A program made the position numbers and the translations under genes. This document shows, piece by piece, positions 25,957 through 34,777 of a DNA stretch of 64,000 bases. The notes beneath the pieces are model-generated. The model saw only the letters and a list, made by a program, of their open reading frames with translations, was not told where the DNA came from and did not search any database. Each line of letters begins with the position of its first letter. The first letter of the stretch is position 1. Location: the NCBI GenBank assembly GCA_001599915.1, contig BCIG01000015.1, positions 186,001-250,000 of the forward strand. The letters run 5' to 3'. Origin of the DNA: Symbiotaphrina buchneri. Taxonomy: Eukaryota; Ascomycota; Symbiotaphrinales; Symbiotaphrinaceae.

Positions 25957-28023
25957 TCATCGACCACGGCTTCTTGCATCACTCGAAACCCTCTGCGAGC
26001 TAGTCGCTGAAGAGGACCCGCTGCCAGTTTCATCCTCTCCCTGCTCTCCCTCAAGGAGGATCTCATGCCCGCTGCCCTCGTAGACCAGGCTACTGGCAAA
26101 ACACCCCGTGACGGCCACGACAGCCATGCTCCACCAGACGACGCCGACCATCCCGTTCGAAAGGCCGATACCGTACACGCGGCCTCCCAGCACGGGTCCG
26201 ATGGTGCGCATCAGCGACGAGACGGACTGCCCGATGCCATGGATCGTGCCCAGGACGGTCGGGTGGGGCGAGCAGTTGTTGATGAGGATGATGTTGGCGG
26301 GAAGGGCGAACGTGCGCGCCAGGACCTGCACGAGCAGGACGCCCGCGATGGCGAGCCAGACCAGCACGCCGGAAGCTTGGCCGGGCGGCTTGCTCGACGA
26401 GGGCACGACGGCCAGGAAGGGCGCGAGGGTGTAGGCGATGGGGAAGAAGAGGAGCGCCAGCCTGTAGCTGCGGATGGTGCCTAGGCGGGCGCTGACCGTC
26501 GGATATACGAGCAGCTGTAGGGTGATGCCGATGACTCCCAGAGTGGCCATGGCCATACCGACACTCCGGGGAGGCATTCCGAGACCGCCCGTGAAGTGGA
26601 AAGGAAGCCGTTGGTGGTGGCCCGGTGGTGAGGGGTTGGCCGGGTCGAAGCGCGGGGTCGAGAGGAAGACGTACCACAAGTTTTGGAAGGTGCCGACGTG
26701 AAAGGAGAGGATGGCATGGACAAGAAGAGTGCACAGCACGTTTCGAGTCCAGATCCGTCGAAGCGGGAGTCTCCGCCTTGGTCGAACGGGTTCAGGTAGT
26801 TTTCCCTGCTTTGAAGAAATGTTTCGCGGACGAGCTTCTAGATCCGCACCATCACCGACGGGAGATGAGTCGGAGAGGAGTTCCGCTGCCTCTTCACCCT
26901 CCAATGCACTGTATTCGTGTGTCTGTCGGCGGAAAAGTCTCCGATACAGGTTGACGATATATTTTCTGGTCTGGATGCCCCAATCCGGTTTGCCTTTACG
27001 CAGCTCTGATGTCTGGAATTTGTTAGATCCGGAAACAAGTATGTAGGATACTGTACTGACCTCTTCTGTACCGCACCACACACCGGCGGCGGATATGACC
27101 AAGAAAACAGCACTCAGGAGGTTCGGCAAGGCATAGGGGTACTTTATCATCCAACCTACGCCAGCTTTTCCGCCAAAGAATGAATCGGGCCCAAACAAGC
27201 TGGGATAGCTTGACACCGGATCTGCCAAGAGACCACCAAGCACCGGACCAATAATGACACCAATGTTGAAGCACATTGGCAACAGTAGAAATGCTCGAGA
27301 TTGGAACTTCTTTTCTTTGATGATCTCCGCGATCATAGTCCGCATGACTCCGACATTGCCATTGAGGGCACCGCCTATTGCTCGAAAGACCATTGCCTGA
27401 GCAAAGGACTTGGAGAACCCGAATCCTAGACAGGAAACGCCCGTGCCAAAAAGACCGATCAGCAACACTCTTTTCCTTCCACCCCACTCTGCATCTGCAA
27501 TTCTGCCCCACATGATGGCGGTCAGGAATTGAGCAGCCGTGAAGCTCCCCTGCAGCATGCCAGCCTGCGAAGAGATGGTCGAGTCTGAGAGCTTAGGGTC
27601 AAACGATTTGAGCTGGTAGAACATGTACGCTTGCAGGGACGTCTGCGTCAATGGCTCACTCAACCGGGCCATAGTAAGAAGGGCAAGCTGCCCCTTTCGA
27701 GGTAACGAAGACCATGTCACCGGCTTTTCCTTCTCCGGCAAAGATTCTTCCATTGGTGTATTGTTGCCTCTGTTGTTGGCATTGTGCGATCTTTCGTCAT
27801 CTTGCAGCACCCTTTGCTCCTCGAGGGCATCATTTTGGGCTCCCAAAGTTGTTCCGGCTTGGGGTATCGTTTGCAGGCCGATGCTAGGATGAAGCAGGCC
27901 ATCCTGAGAGGATCCTGACCAGGGACCGCCCTCGGTCTTCCCGCTCTTTGCTCCTACATCTTCATCCAAAAATGGGGAGGCAGACCGCGACCGGGCGGGG
28001 TCAGGGTCATTTTCTGATGTCAT
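25957..28023 (-). CDS. MFS transporter, DHA1 type, intronless (688 aa)
   Basis: One uninterrupted frame. Residues 1-100 form a charged cytoplasmic tail, then 12 membrane segments follow. MFS motif A is seen as 'GRIADAEWGGRKRVLLIG' after helix 2, with 'AIGGALNGNVGVMRTMIAE' in helix 4 and 'MCFNIGVIIGPVLGGLLADP' in helix 5. The central loop (about residues 330-430) is long and charged. The C-terminal tail is acidic and Ser-rich. The overall pattern resembles the fungal group of yeast YCR023C, vacuolar or plasma-membrane transporters of unknown substrate. It lies tail-to-tail with the DUF3292 gene, 189 bases apart. Lack of introns is unusual among its neighbours but not rare in this family. Confidence 0.9.
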   Translation of the reverse strand: MTSENDPDPARSRSASPFLDEDVGAKSGKTEGGPWSGSSQDGLLHPSIGLQTIPQAGTTLGAQNDALEEQRVLQDDERSHNANNRGNNTPMEESLPEKEKPVTWSSLPRKGQLALLTMARLSEPLTQTSLQAYMFYQLKSFDPKLSDSTISSQAGMLQGSFTAAQFLTAIMWGRIADAEWGGRKRVLLIGLFGTGVSCLGFGFSKSFAQAMVFRAIGGALNGNVGVMRTMIAEIIKEKKFQSRAFLLLPMCFNIGVIIGPVLGGLLADPVSSYPSLFGPDSFFGGKAGVGWMIKYPYALPNLLSAVFLVISAAGVWCGTEEVSTVSYILVSGSNKFQTSELRKGKPDWGIQTRKYIVNLYRRLFRRQTHEYSALEGEEAAELLSDSSPVGDGADLEARPRNISSKQGKLPEPVRPRRRLPLRRIWTRNVLCTLLVHAILSFHVGTFQNLWYVFLSTPRFDPANPSPPGHHQRLPFHFTGGLGMPPRSVGMAMATLGVIGITLQLLVYPTVSARLGTIRSYRLALLFFPIAYTLAPFLAVVPSSSKPPGQASGVLVWLAIAGVLLVQVLARTFALPANIILINNCSPHPTVLGTIHGIGQSVSSLMRTIGPVLGGRVYGIGLSNGMVGVVWWSMAVVAVTGCFASSLVYEGSGHEILLEGEQGEDETGSGSSSATSSQRVSSDARSRGR

Positions 28024-28651
28024 TCACACGGCGAGGGACCCGAAATGTACGGCTTCGCTTGACAGATGCCGTTATCGATAACAGGTCAAGCACGCAATGA
28101 CATCAGATAACAAGATAAAATGACCTCGGACGATGAAAATGTATATACATATATCAGAGCCTCAATCTAGATGGCGATAGAAAGCCCTTTTGAGGCGACC
28201 AGATGAGGGAACGGATGCGCAGGCAGGATGAATGGTGGGTTCAAGGAAGAAAGCAACTCTTTGCATTGATACAAAGCGGCGAAGGCGGTGAAAATACCTA
28301 CGGCGAATAATGGCGGGGATGTCACCATCTCCAGCTTAGTCCCCGATCGGTTAGCTTTCCATGAGCTTGAGCCGATTAGCCGGACCTCTAACCAATCAAG
28401 ATGCCCCTGTTAAAAGGCTTGGGATTTGGAAAAGGCTGCGGGCTTCTTTGATCCCCGAGATGCTAAGGTACCGATACGGTAAGCTGCTGCATAAAGCCTA
28501 GCTACACTCGGACAGCAAAGTAAGCATGGTGCAAATAATAAGAAAACCCAAGACCCAAGAGTGAGAACGAAATCAATAGCATAAGCGGGAAAGAAAAAGC
28601 AGAATCGAATAGTTGATTTAGGAGAAAAGTCCAAAGAACTGTCTTTTCATA
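28024..28651. other. Divergent promoter region, MFS and DUF985 genes
   Basis: 628 bases between divergent starts. It contains AAGGTACC at 28465-28472 and a CGATAACAG/GATAACAAG pair (GATA-like sites) near 28075-28112. No gene is supported. Confidence 0.55.
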
Positions 28652-29379
28652 ATGTCCGGGTCCTCTCTGTCCTCCATCAAGCCGGCGTTTCCTGCAGGAA
28701 GCATTGCTACCGAGCCAGAAGCGGTCCAGAAGACCATCTCGACTTTAGAATTGCAGGAGCATATCGAAGGCGGATACTTCGTGGAGACCGACCGAGATCC
28801 CCTCGAGATTCCCAACCCATTCGCCATCCCAGAGCTGAAGGGCGCCGGTAGCCTGACCTTGGCCGCTGCTGGTGGAGAGACACGAAATGCCAGCACAACC
28901 ATCTTCTACATGATCACGCCCAAGAGTCCCATGGGCGCCTTCCACCGCAACAAGGGGCGGACGGTGCATACCCTGCATCGCGGGCGAGGTCGCTACGTGC
29001 TCATCCACGCAAACGAGGTCAAGCCCGGGGAGACGGCGCGCGTGGAGAGTTTCGTCGTCGGCCATGATATCGCGGCCGGCGAGAGATTGCAGTGGATCGT
29101 CGAGGGCGGCAAGTACAAGGCCAGCTTCCTCTTACCGGACGACGGAAAAGGGGGTGAGACCAGCGAAGGGCTTCTGATTAGCGAGGTAGAGAACATGTCT
29201 ACTATGCTTCGTCGTCTACTGCTGACTTGCTTTGATAGACAGTGATACCCGGTTTTGACTACACAGATCATGACTTCCTCACTCGTGAGAAGTTCACTGG
29301 ATTGTTGACGCCTACCGAAGCGAAGGAGCTTGAATGGTTGCTTCGAGACTCTCTCATGAAAGCGACTGGCAAGGCCTAG
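28652..29379 (+). CDS. DUF985 (cupin_5) protein, 224 aa
   Basis: Two exons, 28652-29185 and 29239-29379, join as 'LLISETVIPGFDYTDHDFL'. All landmarks of the DUF985 cupin family are present: 'HIEGGYFVETDR' near the start, 'STTIFYMITPKSPMGAFHR', 'HRGRGRYVLIH', 'GERLQWIVEGGKYKASFLL' and the closing 'GFDYTDHDFLTREK'. The family is a double-stranded beta-helix protein found in bacteria and fungi. Its reaction is unknown, though a sugar or nucleotide-sugar ligand has been suggested for the fold. There is no targeting sequence, so it is probably cytosolic. Length is normal. Confidence 0.9.
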
Positions 29380-29672
29380 ACGTTAGCGGTTTAAAAGAAA
29401 AATTACGGCATACAGGACTGATATTGTGGACAAGCATAGAGCGTTGCATTTTGTAATTTAGAAAGATGAGCAGTCACTGAGCAATAATATCAAGCCCAAA
29501 TACCCTACGGAAAAAAGAGAAAATACATTTCGTCATTTACGTTCTCCCTAAAAGAAAAAAAATTTCTCCGTCATCTGTCAGCGCCTTCCGCCCCGGCGGA
29601 TCCACGTCTCCCAAAAGAAAAAAAAAGAAACTCTCATGCCAGCATAATGAAGAGTATGTATGAATAACTAAT

Positions 29673-29768
29673 CTCCCCATCAGGGAATTGAACCCTGATC
29701 TCCTGCGTACTTGTACAAGTCGAATGGACATTGACAAGCAGAAATGCTGACCATTACACCAATGAGGA
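29673..29768 (-). tRNA. tRNA-Asp (anticodon GTC) with a 24-base intron
   Basis: On the minus strand a complete cloverleaf can be drawn. The acceptor stem TCCTCAT pairs with ATGGGGA, with discriminator G. The anticodon stem TCTGC pairs with GCAGG around the loop TTGTCA-(intron)-C, and the T arm is CAGGG-TTCAATT-CCCTG. The intron (29731-29708) sits between positions 37 and 38, the canonical nuclear tRNA site. The anticodon GTC reads Asp codons. CCA is not encoded, as expected for eukaryotes. T-rich runs just downstream on the minus strand (29630-29560) could serve as RNA polymerase III terminators. Confidence 0.93.
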
Positions 29769-30640
29769 AGGCGAGTTGGCAAATTTGCGCCAAAACCGAT
29801 TTATAAAGATGGGACCCATTTGCATGACGCTGATAGGTTGAATCATCCCGGTGGTTGCGCTTTGGTCTGTGCTAAAGATAGGCGAGTGGTCGGTCCTAAG
29901 GGAAGCTTCGGCCCAAGCCTCGAGCCGGTCGGATCGCTTGCTGCTAATACTGTAGTGCAAATATCTTACCTTTTCCAGTATGGTGCAGACCCGAGGCCAA
30001 ACCCCGCGTTTAGTTGATGGTTTTCACATGTCATTTGGGCCCTCACTTGACTTTTCTGAGTCACCGGTATGCATTGCGATATTCCGTGTAACGACACCTC
30101 CTTCGATTTTTTCAGTCTACTACTATCACTAATTGCTAGCCGTCACAACAGCAATCCACATTTTCCCTTGTCATACCATTGTGCATGGTACACTCTCTCA
30201 CCACAATACCCATATGATCTCCTCCTCCAAATTGACCTCTTCGGACATCACAATGTCCATTCAATTCATCGTCCAGCAATCTTGATCACTATTGCTGCGA
30301 AATCAAATCTGCGACAAGCGCGGACGTCGTTTGCGTGAACCAAATTGCTCGCATAACGACCAACGCCAATGGGGGTTGAAACACGCCAGAACGTATAACC
30401 TCATAGGCTGTGGTGCCGGACGGCGCAGGGCATTGTTCCAAAGCATTCTGCCTTTTTTTTGGATGCTTTTCCTTCTGCCTGTTACCAAAGGACAAAATCG
30501 TGTGCGACGTGATTGGACAAGCCGTCAATAGCGCGGCGCAAGAACGTCCATCAATGGAGCCCAAGAGCGGATTCTCTCCTTATGGAGATGTGGTTGGATT
30601 TCATAACATCAGTCGTGAAGCTTCACGTCGAGACAATCAT
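29769..30640. other. Intergenic
   Basis: 0.87 kb between the tRNA and the 3' end of the next minus-strand gene. Short open frames on both strands lack any recognisable content. I see nothing to annotate. Confidence 0.55.
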
Positions 30641-31441
30641 TCACCGGTAGATGGTGGGATCGTAGTAGTCCCTGGCTGGAAGCCTGCGGCTTTCCTCGTA
30701 GTATCGACGGCGCTCCTCCAGGTAAGCTGCGTACTCGGTTCCTCGCCGGGATGCGTAGACCTTGTCTTTCCTGCCTCGAGGAGGTTCCACAATCTCGATC
30801 CTAGGGTCGCGTCCATAGGAGCGTGGCTCAACAACCTGTACTCGAACGCCATCTGCACGGCGGTATGAGCCTTCAAATTCAACAGGCGACCGGGCGGTGT
30901 CGCGGCGGCGACGGCCGGGTGCAATGGTCTCGATCCTTGGCTCAGCAACAGGGCGCGGTGGGATATAGTAGTTCGGGTCGTAGCTGATGATGGGTGCCTG
31001 GCGTCGGACCTTCAATCCTCTCTCCATGGCGTTAAGCAAGTCGCGGACGACCTCGCAGCCCGGGGGTATCTACAGCTGTACAACCTGGTTGCCCTGCTCT
31101 CGATCGACGACCGAGTAGACGGTGCCAGCGCTGGCGTAGACGTATTCGGCGACGTACTGAGCGAGGACGTGGCCGGTGTCACAGAGTCTTCTTCCAGCTA
31201 GATGGACGCTGAAAGGGCGGGCGCAAGTACGGCAGCGCGATGCGTGCTGTGCAAAGGCGTGGAAAGCGTCAAGCTCTTGGGACTCGGGCAACCGGGAGTA
31301 TACAGGCGTGGGTGCGAAGTTGACCTGGCGGGGAAAGGCCGGCATAGAATCGGCAGCACCGTGATAAGTTGTTGTTCTCGTCCGATAGAGATATGCTGTG
31401 GTGACGGTTGGATCTCGGGGGTAATAATAGTAAGGATACAC
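30641..31441 (-). pseudogene. Tyr/Arg/Pro-rich protein gene with one in-frame TAG (266 codons if read through)
   Basis: One frame runs from ATG at 31441 to TAA at 30641, except for a TAG at 31072-31070. Before it (123 residues): 'MYPYYYYPRDPTVTTAYLYR', then a possible zinc-binding cluster 'CRTCARPFSVHLAGRRLCDTGH'. After it, with no loss of frame: 'IPPGCEVVRDLLNAMERGLK', 'ISYDPNYYIPPRPVAEP' and a charged Arg/Tyr-rich end. I do not know its function. Both halves keep coding character, so the stop looks recent or conditional. Alternatives are a sequencing error, or a short (42-base) intron from a weak GTCGTC donor to the CTGTAG acceptor, which would remove the stop and keep frame. It could therefore be intact. 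Confidence 0.65.
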
Positions 31442-32901
31442 TTTGTCTTTGTGTGGCGGTATAATTGAGGATGGTTAAGGACGACGAGCTTCAGAACAGA
31501 TGCAGCTAGTGATGTATATAGAGGATAGCAGTCAAGTCTGAAGTTCACAAATGGCAGAAAAGAAATTGAAAAGGAATTGGACAATGGGAGAGTTATATAC
31601 ACGTAGCGACGAAGCAGCTCGACGCTGTTGGTCGGTCTGGTTGGAATGGATGCCTGAGACAGCCTTGCAACTCATGCAGTCAAACTGCGTTACTGCTGCA
31701 CTACCTCAGGTTACTCATCCTTCCCGCTGTACCTTAACCTTAAGAAAGCAGTGGCAGTGCGAGCCTGCCTACGTTAGCGCTCTGCCGAGCGACTTAGGTG
31801 CCTGCCAGGTACAGTACCCATCTCACCGCACCGCATACACGACACATTGCACCCGTTTCCGTTTCTGCCTTATGGGATTGATTGGGAGAGTCACAAGGCC
31901 CCAAAATGGCGTGGACATAGCGTGAATTGGCGCGAATTAGCTGGGTGCCCATTCGTCATCGCATCCCGCCCAATGCAATTGTTGCGACCTAGCAGCACTC
32001 GTACGTAGTACGGAAGTATGCATGACACTACAGCGACCACAGTGCACGATGACTCTGCTCCTATGCATGCTTGGCTGCACTGCAGGCGGTGAGGCCCACA
32101 TGAGGTTCTGGTTCGTCTGTGACACTGTTGGCGTTTGTACAGCCTCGACGCCGGGTACGATTACTATAGTGAAGAAGGTGGGCCACACCTCCAGCTGAAA
32201 CTGAACCCTGGACGAGGACGGCCAGTCGGCAACACCGCCCCGTTCCCCAAACTCAATCCATCACTTGTGCTGTGCCCCGTGCACGTTACCTTAATTAAAT
32301 CCCCACATGTATTTGTAGAGTTGGAGATCCAGCCATCACGCAATAAACAACAAAAATGGAGTGGTGGCTTGCTCCCTCGTCGTGGCTGTGAAATCCTCGC
32401 ATTCCTCACCCGACACCCACTTGTTTGTCCCTTTCCTCCGTTTTGCGAAACGTCAGCGACTGCTGTTACATTACGTTGTCTGTTCGAAAGAAAATACCTC
32501 CCGCTCCTCCGCCTCTCGAAACATTTCAGTTGTTCTTATTCATGTGCCCTTTATGGTGTCAAGCTCAGGGAAAAGATACACATTAGCCGCGAAGGGGCAG
32601 ATGAGCGCTTGTACCCAACGACGACATCCTCTCTTGCCAGCGAATCCCTTACTCCCTGTTGGCAGCATCCCAAATGTATTCTGAACTGCTCCCAACCTTC
32701 CGTTTAACCGCCCAAAGAAGCAAACTGTTATAGACGTTCAGGTTGTGCTTAAGCCACGTCTCGTGTGCTAGTCTGCTGCATCGTTGATCCTCAGAGTTCA
32801 TTTTGGACCAGAACCGGACTTGCCGGTATGCTGGTTCGCACCTTACTGAGCGGTCTGAACTTCACAAAGCCTCAAGCCGTCAGGTCGGGCTTTCCCATAG
32901 G
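31442..32901. other. Intergenic
   Basis: 1.46 kb. It contains a TACCTTAACCTTAAG tract at 31731-31745 and, at its right end, one copy of a decayed direct repeat. The longest frame (from about 32137) lacks a proper start, motif or splice support, so no gene is called. Confidence 0.5.
32717..32885. repeat. Diverged direct repeat, copy A
   Basis: This stretch aligns with 33884-34061. Shared blocks are GAAGCAAACTGT (12/12), a 22-base block beginning TCTGCTGCAT and ending TTGATCCTCA (20/22), TGCCGGTNTGCYGGTT (14/16), GGTCTGAAC (9/9) and a 25-base tail (about 17/25). The distance from the 22-base block to the end of GGTCTGAAC is 89 bases here and 88 in copy B. Most tail mismatches are transitions. 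Confidence 0.65.
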
Positions 32902-33426
32902 TCAAGCCTTCCTTATACCATTGCGCCCAGCGCTGCTCGTCGAGGATTGGTAGATACCATTATAGCCCTCAACCGCTTCCCCCAATTCCTCAAATACAAT
33001 CTGTGCAAGTTTGGCATTTCGGTGAAGGATGATCCCATTAGGATTTTTCACATCCATCAAAGCCCCCATAGCACCTTCGTATCCAGCGTCGACTACACCC
33101 GCGGTAATTCCAACACCGGACCGCCAGAGCGACGATCTGGGGAAAAGGCTTCCCATACAATTCCTTGGGACTTGAACGGTCTCGTTGAAATCCACCAAGT
33201 AGGCCCCTGGTTGTAGGGTGATTGCGTGGCTGGTGTTGTCGAAGGGCAGGGTAGATGTTCGGGCCGCCTGACGCTTAGCATTATCAAAGTCTATGCTAGC
33301 TGCTGAGGTCCACTCCGAAACCTGACGTATAGTAAGGTCGACACCGCATGGCTGTTGCTGCTGGAGGACATGTCGTAGGTTGCGCACCAATTGGCGGGTC
33401 ACGACTTCGAGTCCGCTGAGGATCAT
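32902..33426 (-). CDS. dUTPase/dCTP-deaminase-like protein, intronless (174 aa)
   Basis: A single frame of 175 codons. The start 'MILSGLEVV' and 'CGVDLTIRQV' are typical of the dCTP deaminase / archaeal dUTPase branch of the trimeric dUTPase fold. The phosphate-binding motif appears as 'GSLFPRSSLWRSGVGI' (PRSSL), the uracil/deoxyribose motif as 'AGVVDAGYEGAM', and the late strand as 'NPNGIILHRNAKLAQIVFEE'. The C-terminus includes 'GYNGIYQSS', the Y-x-G-x-Y-Q ending seen in that branch. Such enzymes hydrolyse dUTP or deaminate dCTP to supply dUMP and keep uracil out of DNA. Eukaryotic housekeeping dUTPase has a different motif set, so this is probably a second, prokaryote-type enzyme. The final motif differs from canonical dUTPase, so activity is not certain. 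It is flanked by diverged repeats. Confidence 0.82.
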   Translation of the reverse strand: MILSGLEVVTRQLVRNLRHVLQQQQPCGVDLTIRQVSEWTSAASIDFDNAKRQAARTSTLPFDNTSHAITLQPGAYLVDFNETVQVPRNCMGSLFPRSSLWRSGVGITAGVVDAGYEGAMGALMDVKNPNGIILHRNAKLAQIVFEELGEAVEGYNGIYQSSTSSAGRNGIRKA

Positions 33427-34777
33427 GGTATATAGCGTCAGGGTTTACGGATGTTCACAGGGGATCGGACCGAGGAGCCAGCTGCAGTCTACACAGATGA
33501 TGGCAATGCAAAGAGAATGCTAATCTTACCAGGAGAACCAAACCCTAAACATGCCGTGCTATTTCAGAGCGACCTCTCTCCCCTTACTGACTACGGGAGA
33601 ATTCTCCATCCTTTCATTGAATCGATAGTAATACTTCAAATTACTGATATCCTAGGTACTTATGATAGACCGACATGGTATTACTACAACAAGCGGTGTT
33701 CTTTGCATCTGCTGTCGACTGGAAAAAGAGTTGGCTGAACTGGGATTCCCCCGCTGTGAACGAGGGCGCTGTGCGAGTCACCTCACCTTGCATCGGCCGC
33801 GTGCCATCCTCACGAGTCTCTTGGAGCCAGCATTTCAGATGTATCCTTGACCGCTCCCGACATTTCATATTAATTAATTCTACGAAGCAAACTGTGTGGC
33901 TTTTTTTCAGAACGCTTGGGTTCCACTGCAGCTCATGCATAATGCCCATCTGCTGCATGATTGATCCTCATATCTTCCCCATGCTCAACGGAGGCTGAAT
34001 CTGCCGGTCTGCCGGTTGAGCTTTAATGGTCTGAACGTGACAGATCCTCGAGCTGCCAGATGCTCGACGACGCCCGAACTTGCGGGTTCAGGCAGACGTC
34101 ATTCCTACAAAAGCTCGCAAGGAAATCCCTGAGAACGGTGGACTGCGTTTTTATGCAGCATGCTCCACCTCGAATACTACCGAAGCACGTGGTCATCCAA
34201 AGGTAAAGTGGCTGTCCATAACAGTGGAACGTGTAATCCGTCCCAGCCTTCATGATGATCCTAAGGACGCCTGATATTTGAAGGGTCACCCGGCACTGCA
34301 CAACCGGTCAAACGGTCCGATATTGTTTACATGCATTTGCCCCATGCCCAATCGGTTGCATCCTGACCTGCGGGGAAGACAACATGGCATTGCTGGGGAA
34401 CTCGGGTTGTGTCCTCGACGATCCTTTCCCCCTTACTGCCGTTGCTGCCCAATATTGTCGAGACGTGGCACAGATGGATGGAATGATAGCGATAGGCCTG
34501 TACAGGGTGAAACGAATCGCCAGGCTGATGGGATATCGAAGCATGGCGTCAGAGAGCCCTGTTGAGGTTTGATCTAGGAACCGTAGAGAGATGCGAGAGC
34601 AGATGGGAAGCCTGCAATGCATAGCTGTACGTGTATTGACAGTTCCGCAAGTGTTTTCCATGCAAGGCATCCGGATGTACACATGACCATTTCGTCAACA
34701 GTGAGATCACACATCAGACGGAGGTTCAATTCCTTTGAAATGGGCCCCAATCAACGACCAGCATGGTGCCCGTGTGG
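33427..34777. other. Intergenic with decayed repeat
   Basis: 1.35 kb upstream of the dUTPase-like gene and downstream of the prefoldin-like gene. Besides repeat copy B I see no gene. An isolated GGTTCAATTCC (a tRNA B-box look-alike) near 34725 has no cloverleaf around it. Confidence 0.5.
33884..34061. repeat. Diverged direct repeat, copy B
   Basis: Second copy of the repeat described at 32717-32885, same orientation, 1.17 kb away. The two copies bracket the dUTPase-like gene. No terminal inverted repeats or target duplication are visible, so I cannot assign it to a transposon class. Confidence 0.6.

Noticed and set aside
26065-26734. Long open frames on both strands inside the MFS transporter gene
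   Set aside because: They are shadows of the GC-rich transporter coding sequence, whose motifs and full length are clear.
31070-31084. 15-base GT...AG span that would remove the in-frame TAG
   Set aside because: It is too short to be a spliceosomal intron; the 42-base alternative or a true stop is more likely.
32137-32707. Plus-strand frame of about 190 codons
   Set aside because: Its upstream end is a TTG, not an ATG. It has no family similarity, no splice signals and low-complexity content.
33451-33738. Plus-strand frame diverging from the dUTPase-like gene
   Set aside because: It has no motif or splice support and probably occupies the dUTPase-like promoter.
34722-34740. GGTTCAATTCC, a tRNA B-box look-alike
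   Set aside because: No A box, anticodon arm or acceptor stem can be drawn around it.
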